In this document: positions 1 to 9,570 of the stretch, in pieces
How the letters are laid out: each line of letters begins with the position of its first letter
How positions within the stretch are numbered: the stretch's first letter is position 1
Assembly (NCBI GenBank): GCA_028694565.1
Contig: JAQVKR010000041.1
Coordinates: 1-11,357, forward strand
Reading direction: 5' to 3'
DNA from: Gammaproteobacteria bacterium
GTDB taxonomy: Bacteria > Pseudomonadota > Gammaproteobacteria > DSM-26407
Length of the DNA: 11,357 nt
The notes under the pieces: generated by a model
The model's database searches: none
What the model was told of the DNA's origin: nothing
What the model saw: the letters and a program-made list of their open reading frames with translations, nothing else
Translations under genes and position numbers: made by a program

Positions 1-26
1 GTGAACCCCTTCGCAGGCTCCCCGCC

Positions 27-1616
27 TCAGGCGACCCGCGCCACGCCGCCGCGCCGCGGATCGCCGGCGCCGGAGAGGCGTCCGCTGCCGGTGTCGCGGA
101 GCACCGAGTGGGCGCCGCCGAAGAACAGGTTGCGGCCCTGCCAGACTTCGCACTGTCCGGCCAGCCCGCGCAGCAGCCCTTCCTGTTCAGGCGTGAAGCC
201 GCCCTCCACGCTGAGCCGCTCGCCCTCCAGGTGCAGCCTCGGCGCGTGCACCGCGCCGCGCAGGTCCATGCCGGAGTCGGCCAGGTTCATGACCACCTGC
301 AGCAGGGCGCTGCGGATGCGGTTGGAGCCGCCCGAGCCCAGCGCCACGTGGCGGCCGTCCGGCAGCAGCAGCAGGCTCGGGGCCATCATGGAGGACATGC
401 GGGTGCCCGGCTGCCAGCGGTGGAAGCCGTGGGGATTGAGATCCTCCTCGCCGAGCATGTTGTTGAGCATGATGCCGGTGCCCGGCAGGACGTAGCCGCA
501 GCCCTCGCCGTTGGAGACGGTCATGGCGGCCATGTTGTCCCCGGCGTCGATGACGCTGATGTGGGTCGTGCCGCGCCGCGCGGCGGGATGCCCCAGCACC
601 CGCTCCCGGTAGTGCCTCAGGTAGCCCGGATCGAGGAGGCTCGCGGCATCCAGGTGGGCGGTGGGCCGATCGGCGTGGTGGCGGATACGGGCTTCGTTGG
701 TCAGCGCCATGGCCCGGACCAGTCCCTCCAGGTGGGCGGCGGTGCCGAAATCGAGCGCTCCGCGCGGCAGCGCTTCCAGGAGCTTGAGGGCGAATGCCAC
801 CAGCAGGCCCCCGGAGGAGGGGGGCGGGTTGGTGTAGAGCCGGCTGCCGCGGTAGTCCACCCGCAGTGCGCGGCGCTTGACGACCCGGTAGTCGCGCAGA
901 TCCGCGTCCACCAGGTGCCCCCCGCCCTCGGTGCTGTCGCGTATCAGCCGCCGTCCCATCTCGCCCCGGTAGAACAGCCGTTCCCCCTCGCGGGCGAGGG
1001 CCTCCAGCGCGTCGGCCAGCTCCGGCTGGCGCAGCAGTTCCCGATGGCCCACCAGCCGTGCCGGATCGCGGCGGCTGCCGTAGACCGCCAGCGCGCCGGG
1101 GGTGCTGCGGAAGATGATGCCGACGATGTCGAAGATATAGGACTGGAAGGCGTTCAGGCGCAGCCCTTCGCGCGCGAGCGCCACGGCCGGCGCCACCAGG
1201 TCGGTCATGGGCAGGCGGCCGAGCTCGCGGTGGACCCGGAACAGCCCCTTGACGGCGCCGGGTACCGCCATCGAGCCCATGCCGATGTGGAACTCCTGCT
1301 GGGCGGTGCCGAAATCGGCCACGATGGGGTGGAAATCGAGTTCCCGGGGCTGGCGCCGGTGAGCCGGAGTCTGGGTGAAGAAATCGTAGAGGACCGGCGT
1401 CTTCCCCTGCGGGCGGGCCATGAGAAATCCGCCGCCGCCGAGGGACGCCAGCACCGGCTCGGCCACGCAGGCGGCCAGGAAGGCGGCCAGGCAGGCGTCG
1501 AAGGCGTTGCCTCCCGCCGCCAGGATTTCCACCGCCGCGGCGGCGGTGCGTGGATGCCCGGCGGCCACCACGCCGCGCTGGGGCGCCCGCGGCGGGCGCC
1601 GTCCTGCTCTTCTCAC
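27..1616 (-). CDS. ggt: Gamma-glutamyltransferase family protein
   Basis: 529-residue Ntn-hydrolase of the gamma-glutamyltransferase family, which cleaves or transfers the gamma-glutamyl group of glutathione and related compounds after self-cleavage into two subunits. Seen: the N-terminal block AAGGNAFDACLAA with GGGGF around residues 34-64, NPPPSSGG near 263-270, the autoprocessing site GTTHISVID (predicted catalytic Thr350, first Thr of TTH), GIMLNNML near 381-388, a GSGGSNRIR oxyanion/binding loop near 427-435, and the C-terminal FFGGAHSV...GAGDPRRGG signature. Length is slightly below the usual 550-580 because there is no signal peptide, so it probably acts in the cytoplasm, unlike the periplasmic E. 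coli enzyme. The GTG start overlaps the stop of the upstream EEP gene by 4 bp (GTGA), which indicates translational coupling; a G-rich stretch (GGGGGTGG) precedes it. Substrate may differ from glutathione, since many family members are acylases. Confidence 0.93.
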   Translation of the reverse strand: MRRAGRRPPRAPQRGVVAAGHPRTAAAAVEILAAGGNAFDACLAAFLAACVAEPVLASLGGGGFLMARPQGKTPVLYDFFTQTPAHRRQPRELDFHPIVADFGTAQQEFHIGMGSMAVPGAVKGLFRVHRELGRLPMTDLVAPAVALAREGLRLNAFQSYIFDIVGIIFRSTPGALAVYGSRRDPARLVGHRELLRQPELADALEALAREGERLFYRGEMGRRLIRDSTEGGGHLVDADLRDYRVVKRRALRVDYRGSRLYTNPPPSSGGLLVAFALKLLEALPRGALDFGTAAHLEGLVRAMALTNEARIRHHADRPTAHLDAASLLDPGYLRHYRERVLGHPAARRGTTHISVIDAGDNMAAMTVSNGEGCGYVLPGTGIMLNNMLGEEDLNPHGFHRWQPGTRMSSMMAPSLLLLPDGRHVALGSGGSNRIRSALLQVVMNLADSGMDLRGAVHAPRLHLEGERLSVEGGFTPEQEGLLRGLAGQCEVWQGRNLFFGGAHSVLRDTGSGRLSGAGDPRRGGVARVA

Positions 1617-2485
1617 CGGTCCACCCCCGACCGTGTCGTGCCATGAGTAGAGGATAGCGCGCCGGGGTTCCCCTGCTTATCCCCCGGTTCCCGGGGGGCA
1701 ATCCCGGCGAACACGCCGAAGTGATCGCTGGGCCAGGTGCCGCGGGGATCGGGGTGGTCCAGCACCACGCGCACGGCGCCGAACTCCGGCGCGGCCGCCT
1801 CCGGGCGGTAGAGGGCGTAGATGTGGTCCAGGGCCGCGGGCCGCTCCAGCGGCGCCGTGAGGGGGTTGGCGGGATCGAAGGTCGCCGCTGGCGGGGCCTT
1901 CGCGGCGTCCCAGCAGGAGCGGGCCCTCCAGCCGTGGACCCCGCTCCCGAGGGCGCGCAGCTCGGGGCTGTCCGGCGCCGCGTTGAAGTCGCCCGCCAGC
2001 AGGCGCAGCCGCGCGGGTGCGCTCCACAGGGGGGCGGCAAGCACCGCCTCCAGCTGCTTCCGGCGCGTTCCGCCGGCACCGGGCGGCCAGCTGAGATGCA
2101 GGCAGGCGGCGGTGATCGGGCCGCCGGGACAATCCAGGCGCGCCAGGAGGGCGCGCCGCCCGTCGTCCCCGGCCAGCGGGGGCAGGGTCGGATCGGACCG
2201 CTCCAGGATGGGCCAGCGGGAGAGCAGGGCGAGCCCCGACCAGCAATCGAGCCGCCGCTCGCCCACCCGGCGCACCTTCCGGCGCATGGGGAGAAGCGCA
2301 TGGTGGAGGCCCAGCCGGGCGGCGAGCGCCGCGGCGGTATCGAGCCCCGCGGCCGGCGCCAGCAGGCACTCCTGCAAGGCCACCACGTCGGAATCGAGTC
2401 GCGCCAGGCCCGCCCCCATGGCCTCCAGCCGCGCCGGGTAGTCGCCCCCGCCCTTCCAGGTGTTCAGGGTGACGATGCGCAACAT
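1613..2485 (-). CDS. Endonuclease/exonuclease/phosphatase (EEP) family protein
   Basis: 290-residue metal-dependent phosphoesterase of the EEP (DNase I/exonuclease III/sphingomyelinase-like) superfamily. Seen in order: LNTW with Asn8, LQE with metal-binding Glu39, LHLSW with His130, GDFN with Asp166/Asn168, LDHIY with Asp220/His221, and the C-terminal SDHFG with the catalytic pair Asp254/His255. All core residues are present, so the enzyme should be active. The substrate (nucleic acid, phospholipid or another phosphodiester) cannot be told from sequence. No signal peptide or membrane segment is visible, so it is probably cytoplasmic. The ATG start is preceded on the minus strand by TTAAGG about 7 nt upstream. 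It lies 59 bp after the pentapeptide-repeat gene and overlaps ggt by 4 bp, so the three are probably one transcript. The last 20 or so residues are low-complexity and outside the fold. Confidence 0.9.
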   Translation of the reverse strand: MLRIVTLNTWKGGGDYPARLEAMGAGLARLDSDVVALQECLLAPAAGLDTAAALAARLGLHHALLPMRRKVRRVGERRLDCWSGLALLSRWPILERSDPTLPPLAGDDGRRALLARLDCPGGPITAACLHLSWPPGAGGTRRKQLEAVLAAPLWSAPARLRLLAGDFNAAPDSPELRALGSGVHGWRARSCWDAAKAPPAATFDPANPLTAPLERPAALDHIYALYRPEAAAPEFGAVRVVLDHPDPRGTWPSDHFGVFAGIAPREPGDKQGNPGALSSTHGTTRSGVDR

Positions 2486-2544
2486 GCGGCCTTAACCGGG
2501 ATTCTGAACGGCGGGACGGCGCCAGGGCCTGGCGGCCGCCGGCC

Positions 2545-3294
2545 TCAGCGGCATTCGCCCACGGAGCCGGGGCGGCAGCGGCGGCGATCGGTCCAGCTGG
2601 CGTTCCCGAGCGCGGCTCCCTCGAGCCGGATCCCGGTGATATCGGCGCCGCTGAGATCCGCCTTCTCGAGATTCGCCTCACCCAGGTCGGTGTCGTAGAG
2701 CGAGGCGCCCGCCAGCCGCGCCTTCACCAGCGTCGCCCCGGTGAGCCGGGCCGAGTCCAGCGAGGCCCCCTCGAGGTTGGCCTCGGTGAGATCGGCGCCG
2801 GCCAGGTCGGCGCCATCCAGCCGGGCCCGCTCCAGGTTGGCCCCGGTAAAGTCGGCGCCGATCCCGGTCATGCCGCTCAGGTCCGCATCGTAGAGGCGGG
2901 CGCCGGGCAGCCGGGCGCCGCTGAGATCCGCCTGGTAGAGGCGGGCGCGCTCCAGCCGCGCGCCGTTGAGCCGGGCATCGTTCAGGGCCACCGAGCCGAG
3001 GTTGGCCCCCACCAGGGTGGTGCGGCGCAGGCGGGCTCCGTTCAGGCGGGCCTCGGTGAGGTCCGCGAAGCTGAGGTCGGCGCCGTCGAGGTTGGCCCCG
3101 TCGAGGTTGGCCCGGGTCAGATTGGTCCGCACCAGGACCGCGTTGCTGAGGTCCCGGCCCTGCAGGTCCGCGCCCACCTTGTCGCAGCGGGTCCAATTCA
3201 CCTGGGGGCCCGGCGGATCGTCGCAACCGGCGTGGGCGGGGGGCGCCAGGCACAGCATCGCCAGCAGCAGCAGGGTATCGCGGTTGATTTTCAT
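2545..3294 (-). CDS. Secreted pentapeptide-repeat protein
   Basis: 249 residues. Residues 1-22 look like a signal peptide (MKINRDT, a leucine-rich core, PPAHA before the cut), so the mature protein should be periplasmic or extracellular. From about residue 41 to 233 it is almost continuous A(D/N/R)LxG-type pentapeptide repeats, the pattern that folds into a right-handed quadrilateral beta-helix. The repeat is flanked by a CDxPPGPxVNWTRCD cap (Cys24, Cys37) and a WTDRRRCRPGSVGEC tail (Cys240, Cys248); the paired cysteines could form disulfides after export. The C-terminal W-x-D...C...GS-G-C tail recurs in exported members of this family. I chose the ATG at 3294 because it gives the signal peptide; the open frame continues upstream without coding character. 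The SD is weak (GGGA about 9 nt upstream). Function unknown: repeat proteins of this kind are scaffolds or inhibitors, and DNA-gyrase mimicry is unlikely for a secreted one. Confidence 0.88.
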   Translation of the reverse strand: MKINRDTLLLLAMLCLAPPAHAGCDDPPGPQVNWTRCDKVGADLQGRDLSNAVLVRTNLTRANLDGANLDGADLSFADLTEARLNGARLRRTTLVGANLGSVALNDARLNGARLERARLYQADLSGARLPGARLYDADLSGMTGIGADFTGANLERARLDGADLAGADLTEANLEGASLDSARLTGATLVKARLAGASLYDTDLGEANLEKADLSGADITGIRLEGAALGNASWTDRRRCRPGSVGECR

Positions 3295-4170
<876 letters not shown>

Positions 4171-4188
4171 GACGCCCGCGGTATCATG

Positions 4189-4225
4189 AAGGGCCCGCGC
4201 TCCCCGTCGGGGAGCGCGGGCCCTT
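4189..4225. terminator. Perfect 17-bp stem-loop after adk (first of two)
   Basis: Left arm 4189-4205 and right arm 4209-4225 are exact reverse complements (17 bp) around a 3-nt GTC loop. It starts 18 bp after the adk stop. It is very GC-rich but no U-tract follows (TGCCGTTTCC), so it may act as a 3'-end stabiliser or part of a bipartite terminator rather than a classical one. Flanking AA/TT make it symmetrical, so it could serve both strands. Confidence 0.6.
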
Positions 4226-4242
4226 GCCGTTTCCGGGCCAGT

Positions 4243-4269
4243 AACCGCGCGGTCAGCGCGGTTCTTTTT
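4243..4269 (+). terminator. Rho-independent terminator of adk (second stem-loop)
   Basis: AACCGCGC (4243-4250), loop GGTCA, GCGCGGTT (4256-4263): a perfect 8-bp GC-rich stem followed by CTTTTT. This is a classical intrinsic terminator, 18 bp after the longer stem-loop and 79 bp before the thioredoxin start, so it separates adk from the trx-hemH transcript. Confidence 0.82.
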
Positions 4270-4296
4270 CACCCGCCGCTTGGGCTATCCTACAAC
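4268..4296 (+). promoter_or_regulatory. Possible promoter of the thioredoxin-hemH pair
   Basis: TTCACC (4268-4273) and TACAAC (4291-4296) are 17 bp apart and each match the sigma-70 consensus at 4 of 6 positions. An overlapping alternative -10 is TATCCT (4286-4291). A promoter is expected here because the terminator lies just upstream. A 6-bp hairpin (GGTGCC/GGCACC, 4315-4332) lies in the presumed leader just ahead of the CGGAG ribosome site. Confidence 0.25.
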
Positions 4297-4347
4297 CCCT
4301 TCATTTCCGTCCGCGGTGCCGCCGTGGGCACCTGTCGGAGCATTTCA

Positions 4348-4722
4348 ATGAGCACTGTCGAGCTGAACAAAGACAACTTCGTCGAAGTCATCGAGAACAA
4401 CGACATCGTGATGGTGGATTTCTGGGCCCCCTGGTGCGGCCCGTGCCAGTCCTTCGCGCCGGTCTACGATGAAATTTCCGAACAGCACGAGGACGTCGTT
4501 TTCGCCAAGGTGAACACCGAAGATCAGATGGAGCTGGCCTCCCACTTCCAGATCCGTTCCATCCCCACCCTGATGGTCTTCCGCGAAAAGGTCATCCTCT
4601 TCTCCCAGCCGGGCGCGCTGCCGGGCTCGGCGCTGGAGCAGCTCATCGGCCAGATCCGCGAGGTCGACATGGCCGAGGTGCACCGCCAGATTGCCGAGGA
4701 GCAGGACGGCGCACAGGCCTGA
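4348..4722 (+). CDS. Thioredoxin-family protein (WCGPC)
   Basis: 124-residue cytoplasmic thioredoxin-fold protein, a thiol-disulfide oxidoreductase. Seen: VDFWAPWCGPC with the active-site cysteines Cys30 and Cys33, the cis-proline motif SIPT (Pro73), and the beta-strand AKVNTED. The C-terminal half (LFSQPGALPGSALEQLIGQI and a helical tail ending VHRQIAEEQ) differs from E. coli TrxA, and the protein is about 15 residues longer. It may therefore be a TrxA paralogue rather than the main thioredoxin, and I give no symbol. The ATG at 4348 is chosen for the upstream CGGAG and because the family begins MSTVEL-like; the frame is open further upstream only through the terminator region. hemH follows 10 bp after its stop with an SD inside the gap, so the two are co-transcribed. 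Confidence 0.93.
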   Translation: MSTVELNKDNFVEVIENNDIVMVDFWAPWCGPCQSFAPVYDEISEQHEDVVFAKVNTEDQMELASHFQIRSIPTLMVFREKVILFSQPGALPGSALEQLIGQIREVDMAEVHRQIAEEQDGAQA

Positions 4723-4732
4723 GGAGCCGCCC

Positions 4733-5845
4733 ATGAACTCTGGCGTCCGCGACCCGGGGTACCGCCATGGCCGGTTGCCGGCCACGGGGGTGCTGCTGGT
4801 CAACCTGGGCACCCCGGATGCCCCCACCGCCGCGGCGGTGCGGCGCTACCTGGCCGAGTTTCTCTGGGATCGGCGGGTGGTGGAACTGGCGCGGCCACTG
4901 TGGTGGCTGATCCTTCACGGCGTCATTCTGCGCGTGCGCCCGGCGCGGGTGGCGCGCAACTACGCCGCGGTGTGGACCGACGACGGGTCCCCGCTGCTGT
5001 CCATCTCCCGCCGGCAGGCGGCGCTGCTGCAGGAGCGCCTGGCGCGGCGCTGCCCGGGTCCCGTCAAGGTGGCGCTGGGCATGCGCTACGGCAATCCCTC
5101 CATCCCCGCGGCCCTCGAGGAGTTGCGCGCGGCGGGAGTGGAGCGGCTGCTGGTGCTGCCCCTCTATCCCCAGTACTCGGCCACCACCACCGCCACCACC
5201 GTGGATCGGGTCGCGGAGGTGATGCGGAACTGGCGCTGGCTGCCGGAGCTGCGCTTCATCACCCACTACCATGACGACCCGGCCTATATCGAGGCGCTGG
5301 CGGCGTCCCTCCGCGCCGCTTGGGAGCAGCGCGCCCCGGGCGAGCGGCTGCTGTTCTCCTTCCATGGCATTCCCGAGCGCTACCACCGCCACGGGGATCC
5401 CTATCCCTGCCAGTGCCGCAAGAGCGCGCGCCTGGTGGCGGAGCGGCTGGGGTTGCCGGACGACGCCTGGTCCGTGGCGTTCCAGTCCCGCTTCGGCCGC
5501 GATCCCTGGGTCAAGCCCTACACCGACGTCACCCTGCGGGAGTGGGCCCGGGCGGGCGTGAAGCGGGTGGATGTGGTGAGCCCCGGCTTCGCCGCCGACT
5601 GCCTGGAGACCCTGGAGGAGCTCGCGGTGGAGAACCGCGATCTGTTCCTCGGCGCCGGAGGGGAGGAGTACAGCTACATCCGCGCCCTCAACGACGATCC
5701 CCTCCACATGGATCTCCTGGAAAGCCTGGTCCTGCGCCACGCCTCCGGCTGGCCCGAAACCGCGCCCGCCTGGGACGCCGCCACGGCCGACGCCGAATGC
5801 GACGCCAGCCGCGAACGGGCCCTGGCGGCCGGAGCGCCCGACTGA
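4733..5845 (+). CDS. hemH: Ferrochelatase
   Basis: 370-residue ferrochelatase (protoporphyrin ferro-lyase), which inserts Fe2+ into protoporphyrin IX in the last step of the protoporphyrin-dependent heme pathway. Seen: N-terminal VLLVNLGTPDAP (20-31), the GMRYGNPSI block near 116-124, VLPLYPQYSATTT near 141-153, LFSFHGIPERY with the catalytic His211, PCQCRKSARLVAERLG near 225-240, and SPGFAADCLETLEEL with the catalytic Glu292. Length fits proteobacterial HemH. ATG 4733 has GGAG 7-10 nt upstream; the longer in-frame start at 4691 would lie inside the thioredoxin gene. The last 30 residues are an Ala/Asp-rich tail without known function. The stop is followed by seven T; together with CGGGC/GCCCG (5816-5840) this could form a weak terminator inside the gene end. 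Repeat element A begins 8 bp after the stop. Confidence 0.97.
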   Translation: MNSGVRDPGYRHGRLPATGVLLVNLGTPDAPTAAAVRRYLAEFLWDRRVVELARPLWWLILHGVILRVRPARVARNYAAVWTDDGSPLLSISRRQAALLQERLARRCPGPVKVALGMRYGNPSIPAALEELRAAGVERLLVLPLYPQYSATTTATTVDRVAEVMRNWRWLPELRFITHYHDDPAYIEALAASLRAAWEQRAPGERLLFSFHGIPERYHRHGDPYPCQCRKSARLVAERLGLPDDAWSVAFQSRFGRDPWVKPYTDVTLREWARAGVKRVDVVSPGFAADCLETLEELAVENRDLFLGAGGEEYSYIRALNDDPLHMDLLESLVLRHASGWPETAPAWDAATADAECDASRERALAAGAPD

Positions 5846-5852
5846 TTTTTTT

Positions 5853-6067
5853 GAATGGACAGGATTGACAGGATTAACGGGATTCTTAGAAAGAAGTTTT
5901 ATCCGCAGATTATGCAGACTAACCACCCTCTTCGGAGGCAGCGATACCCAGCCGATGAGACGGGTGAAAGCCAGTGCTGTGTCGCGCTGCGTCCGATAAG
6001 CGGATCGCTGATCGTTGAAACCCGACGCTGTCTTAATTTTTGGAAAATCCTGTAAATCCTGTCTATT
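5853..6067 (+). repeat. Repeat element A (AT-rich, 9-bp GATT units, inverted ends)
   Basis: An AT-rich, non-coding insert filling the gap between hemH and the ATPase gene. The left end has three 9-bp units: GACAGGATT twice, then AACGGGATT (5858-5884). Next come TTATCCGCAGATTA (5899-5912) and a core with GATACCCAGCCGATGAGAC (5943-5961). The right end (6046-6067) carries inverted units AATCCTGTA and AATCCTGTC. The two ends are therefore imperfect terminal inverted repeats. No transposase is encoded; the small open frames inside (DRIDRING-type peptides) are translations of the repeat. A related copy lies inverted at 6808-7012. It resembles a MITE-like or REP-like non-autonomous element, but its origin is not shown by the sequence. 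Confidence 0.8.
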
Positions 6068-6082
6068 ACTGCCATTGCTGCC

Positions 6083-6807
<725 letters not shown>

Positions 6808-6808
<1 letters not shown>

Positions 6809-7012
6809 ATAGACAGGATTTACAGGATTCGCGGGATTAAGCTGCTCAGGTTATCGGTTTTCTTGGCCGTTGATGGGCGCTCTTGCTGCAACGCGGTCTC
6901 ATGGGCTGGTTATCGGCACGGCCAGACCAGTACTCAATCGGCGTAATCCGTGTAATCTGCGGATAAGGCTTCTCTTTTAAAAATCCCGTTAATCCTGTCA
7001 ATCCTGTCTATT
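6808..7012 (-). repeat. Repeat element B (inverted copy of the element A family)
   Basis: Fills the ATPase-permease gap in the opposite orientation to element A. On the plus strand the left end reads GACAGGATT, TACAGGATT, CGCGGGATT (6812-6838). The right end (6982-7008) is the exact reverse complement of 5858-5884 in element A (27 bp), and 6808-6829 is the exact reverse complement of 6046-6067 (22 bp). Shared inner blocks, also inverted, are TTATCCGCAGATTA (6953-6966) and a 19-bp core (6896-6914) matching 5943-5961 at 17 of 19 positions. The rest of the core has diverged, so the copies are related but not recent duplicates. AATC motifs recur at 6936, 6945, 6954 and 6982, 6991, 7000. No coding potential. 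Confidence 0.82.
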
Positions 7013-7020
7013 ACACGAAA

Positions 7021-9570
7021 ATGATCCCGGTTCTCTGGCGTGCGAGCCTGCGCTTTCTCTGGCGCCATCCCTGGCAGACGGGGCTGACGGTGCTGGGCAT
7101 CGCGCTGGGGGTGGCGGTGGTGGTGGCCATCGATCTGGCCAACGACAGCGCGCGGCGCGGCTTCTCCCTGGCCGCGGAGCAGACCGCGGGCCGGGCGACG
7201 CACCAGGTCATCGGCGGGCCGCGCGGGCTGGATGAATCGGTCTACCGGGCGCTGCGGATGGCGCCGGGGGATCTCCCCATGGCGCCGGTCATTGACGACT
7301 ACGTGGCGCCGGCCGCCGATCCCGGGCGCTCCCTGCGGCTGCTCGGGGTCGACCCCTTCGCCGAGGCCCGGGTGCGCGACTACGTGCGGGTGGGGGGTGG
7401 CGGCACGCCGGTGACGCGCCTGCTCGCGGAGCCCGGCGCCGTGCTGATGGCCGCGGAGACGGCGGACTCGCTGGGGATGGCCCCCGGCGATCGGCTGGAG
7501 GTGCTGGCCCGGGGCCGGACCGCGACCCTGACCCTGGCCGGGTATCTCGAGACCACGGATCCGGCGCTGCGGCGCCTGGTGCGCGGCCTGCTGCTGACGG
7601 ACATCGCCTCGGCCCAGGAGATCCTGGGCGAGCAGGGCCGGATCAGCCACGTGGACCTGGTGCTGCCGGCGGGCGCGGCGGGCGGCGCGGCGCTGGAGCG
7701 ACTCCGCGCGCTGCTGCCCGCCGGCGCCGCCCTCCTGCCGGCCGAGCAGCGCAGCGCCGCGCTGGGACGGATGACCGAGGCATTCCACCTGAACCTCTCC
7801 GCCATGAGCCTGCTCGCCCTGCTCGTGGGCACCTTCCTCATCTACAACACCACCACCTTCTCCGTGGTCCGCCGGCGCCCCCTGCTGGGCGGCCTGCGCA
7901 CCCTCGGCGTGACGCGCCGGCAGATCTTCCGCCTGGTGCTCGCGGAGGCGGCCGTGACCGGGCTGGTGGGGGCGCTGCTGGGGCTCGGGCTGGGGGTCGC
8001 GCTGGCGGAGCTGCTGCTGCGGCTGGTGACCCGCACCATCAACGACATCTACTTCGTGCTCACGGTCCGGGAGCTTTCGATCACCGCCTCCGGCCTCGCC
8101 AAGGGTCTGCTGCTGGGCGTGTCGGCCGCGCTGCTGGCGGCGCTGCCCCCGGCGCTGGAGGCGGCGCTGGCGCCGCCGCGCGCCATCCTCAACCGCGTGG
8201 TGCTGGAGGCCCGCCTGCACCGCGGGGTGCGCTGGTCCGCCGCCGCCGGCGCCGGGCTCGCCCTCGTCGGGGCGGCGGTCGCGCTCGTGCCCGGCCACAG
8301 CCTGGGGCTCGGCTACGTGGCCCTGGTGGCGCTGGTGCTGGCCTGCGCGCTGCTCACCCCGAAGCTGACCCTGCTGCTGGTGGCCGCGTTCAGGCCGCTC
8401 CTGGCATTCCTGCTGGGCGCGCTCGGCAACATGGCCGCCCGGGGCATCACCGCCCACCTCAGCCGCACGGGCGTCGCCGCCGCCGCCCTGATGGTGGCCG
8501 TCGCGGCGACGGTGGGCGTGGGCACGATGGTGGCCAGCTTCCGCGACACGGTGGTGCACTGGCTGGACGAGTCCCTGCGCGCCGATGTCTACGTGGCGCC
8601 GGCGCGGACCGCCGGCGGCGCGGCCTGGCCCGACCTCGGCCGCGGATTCGCGGAGCGCGTGGCCGGGCTGGAGGGGGTGGCGGAGGTGGCCACCTACCGG
8701 CGGGTCGTCGTGGAGTCGGCCTCCGGCCCCACCCAGCTCGTCGCCGCCTCCCTGCCGGCGTCGGAGCGCGAGCGCTTCCGCTTCCGCTCCGGTGCGCCGG
8801 ACGCCGCCTGGGCGGCCTTCCGCGCCGGCGGCGCGGTGCTGATCTCCGAACCCTATGCCTTTCGCCACGGACTCGGGGTGGGCGACACCCTGGAGCTGCG
8901 GGGTTCGGCGGGCCCGGTCCGGCTGCCGGTGGCGGGCGTGTTCCACGACTACCGCTCGGATCAGGGGGTGGTGTACCTCGATGCCGGCCTCTACCGCCGC
9001 CTGTGGAACGACGAGGCCGTCTCCTCCCTCGGCGTCCACGCCCGGCCCGGCGCGGACATCGGGCAACTCATGGCCCGCATCCGCGCGCTGCCGGCCGGCG
9101 GCCTCGCGCTCGCGGTCCGCGCCAACCGCGAGCTCTTCAACGCCTCGGTGGAGGTGTTCGATCGCACCTTCACCATCACCACGGTGCTGCGGCTGCTGGC
9201 GGTGGTGGTGGCCTTCGTGGGCGTGCTGAGCGCGCTGCTGGCGCTGCACCTGGAGCGCGCCCGGGAGATGGCGGTGCTGCGGGTCAACGGCCTGACCCCG
9301 CGCCAGGTATGGCTGCTGGTCACGGCCCAGACCGGGCTGATGGGGCTGACGGCGGGGCTGCTGGCGGTGCCGGCGGGGCTGCTCATGGCCCGCGTCCTCA
9401 CCCACGTCATCAACTACCGCGCCTTCGGCTGGACCCTGCAGTGGACCACCGATCCGGCCATTCTCGGCCAGGCCGTTCTGCTGGCCCTGGCCGCGGGTCT
9501 CCTCGCCGGCGTCTACCCCGCCTGGCTCATGGCCCGCACGCCCCCGGCACTGGCCCTGCGCGGTGAGTGA
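7021..9570 (+). CDS. ABC transporter permease with two FtsX units (AttF-AttG-like fusion)
   Basis: 849-residue inner-membrane protein. Layout: a first membrane segment (about 18-38), a periplasmic domain (40-255), an FtsX-type membrane block (about 258-280, 303-333, 354-377), a central hydrophobic block (about 405-505), a second periplasmic domain (about 507-715), and a second FtsX block (718-742, 764-790, 815-837). The start RASLRFLWRHPWQTGLTVLGIALG is the usual N-terminal pattern of this family, which fixes the ATG at 7021. Both FtsX blocks show cytoplasmic coupling-type stretches (RRRPLLGGLRTLGVTRRQIF and AREMAVLRVNGLTPRQVW). Two half-permeases in one chain suggest a single polypeptide replaces separate AttF and AttG, driven by the ATPase upstream. 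Substrate unknown; relatives (LolCE, MacB) handle lipoproteins or envelope molecules. No Shine-Dalgarno is seen: the 8 bp before ATG (ACACGAAA) follow directly on element B. Confidence 0.93.
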   Translation: MIPVLWRASLRFLWRHPWQTGLTVLGIALGVAVVVAIDLANDSARRGFSLAAEQTAGRATHQVIGGPRGLDESVYRALRMAPGDLPMAPVIDDYVAPAADPGRSLRLLGVDPFAEARVRDYVRVGGGGTPVTRLLAEPGAVLMAAETADSLGMAPGDRLEVLARGRTATLTLAGYLETTDPALRRLVRGLLLTDIASAQEILGEQGRISHVDLVLPAGAAGGAALERLRALLPAGAALLPAEQRSAALGRMTEAFHLNLSAMSLLALLVGTFLIYNTTTFSVVRRRPLLGGLRTLGVTRRQIFRLVLAEAAVTGLVGALLGLGLGVALAELLLRLVTRTINDIYFVLTVRELSITASGLAKGLLLGVSAALLAALPPALEAALAPPRAILNRVVLEARLHRGVRWSAAAGAGLALVGAAVALVPGHSLGLGYVALVALVLACALLTPKLTLLLVAAFRPLLAFLLGALGNMAARGITAHLSRTGVAAAALMVAVAATVGVGTMVASFRDTVVHWLDESLRADVYVAPARTAGGAAWPDLGRGFAERVAGLEGVAEVATYRRVVVESASGPTQLVAASLPASERERFRFRSGAPDAAWAAFRAGGAVLISEPYAFRHGLGVGDTLELRGSAGPVRLPVAGVFHDYRSDQGVVYLDAGLYRRLWNDEAVSSLGVHARPGADIGQLMARIRALPAGGLALAVRANRELFNASVEVFDRTFTITTVLRLLAVVVAFVGVLSALLALHLERAREMAVLRVNGLTPRQVWLLVTAQTGLMGLTAGLLAVPAGLLMARVLTHVINYRAFGWTLQWTTDPAILGQAVLLALAAGLLAGVYPAWLMARTPPALALRGE

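Noticed and set aside
108..1646. Long plus-strand open frame opposite ggt
   Set aside because: Antisense to a gene with all GGT motifs; Gln/Ala/Val/His-rich low-complexity product typical of reverse-frame shadows.
2519..2540. Terminator between the pentapeptide and EEP genes
   Set aside because: The GC palindromes GCCAGG-G-CCTGGC and GGCGGCCGCC have a one-base or no loop and no T-tract on the minus strand.
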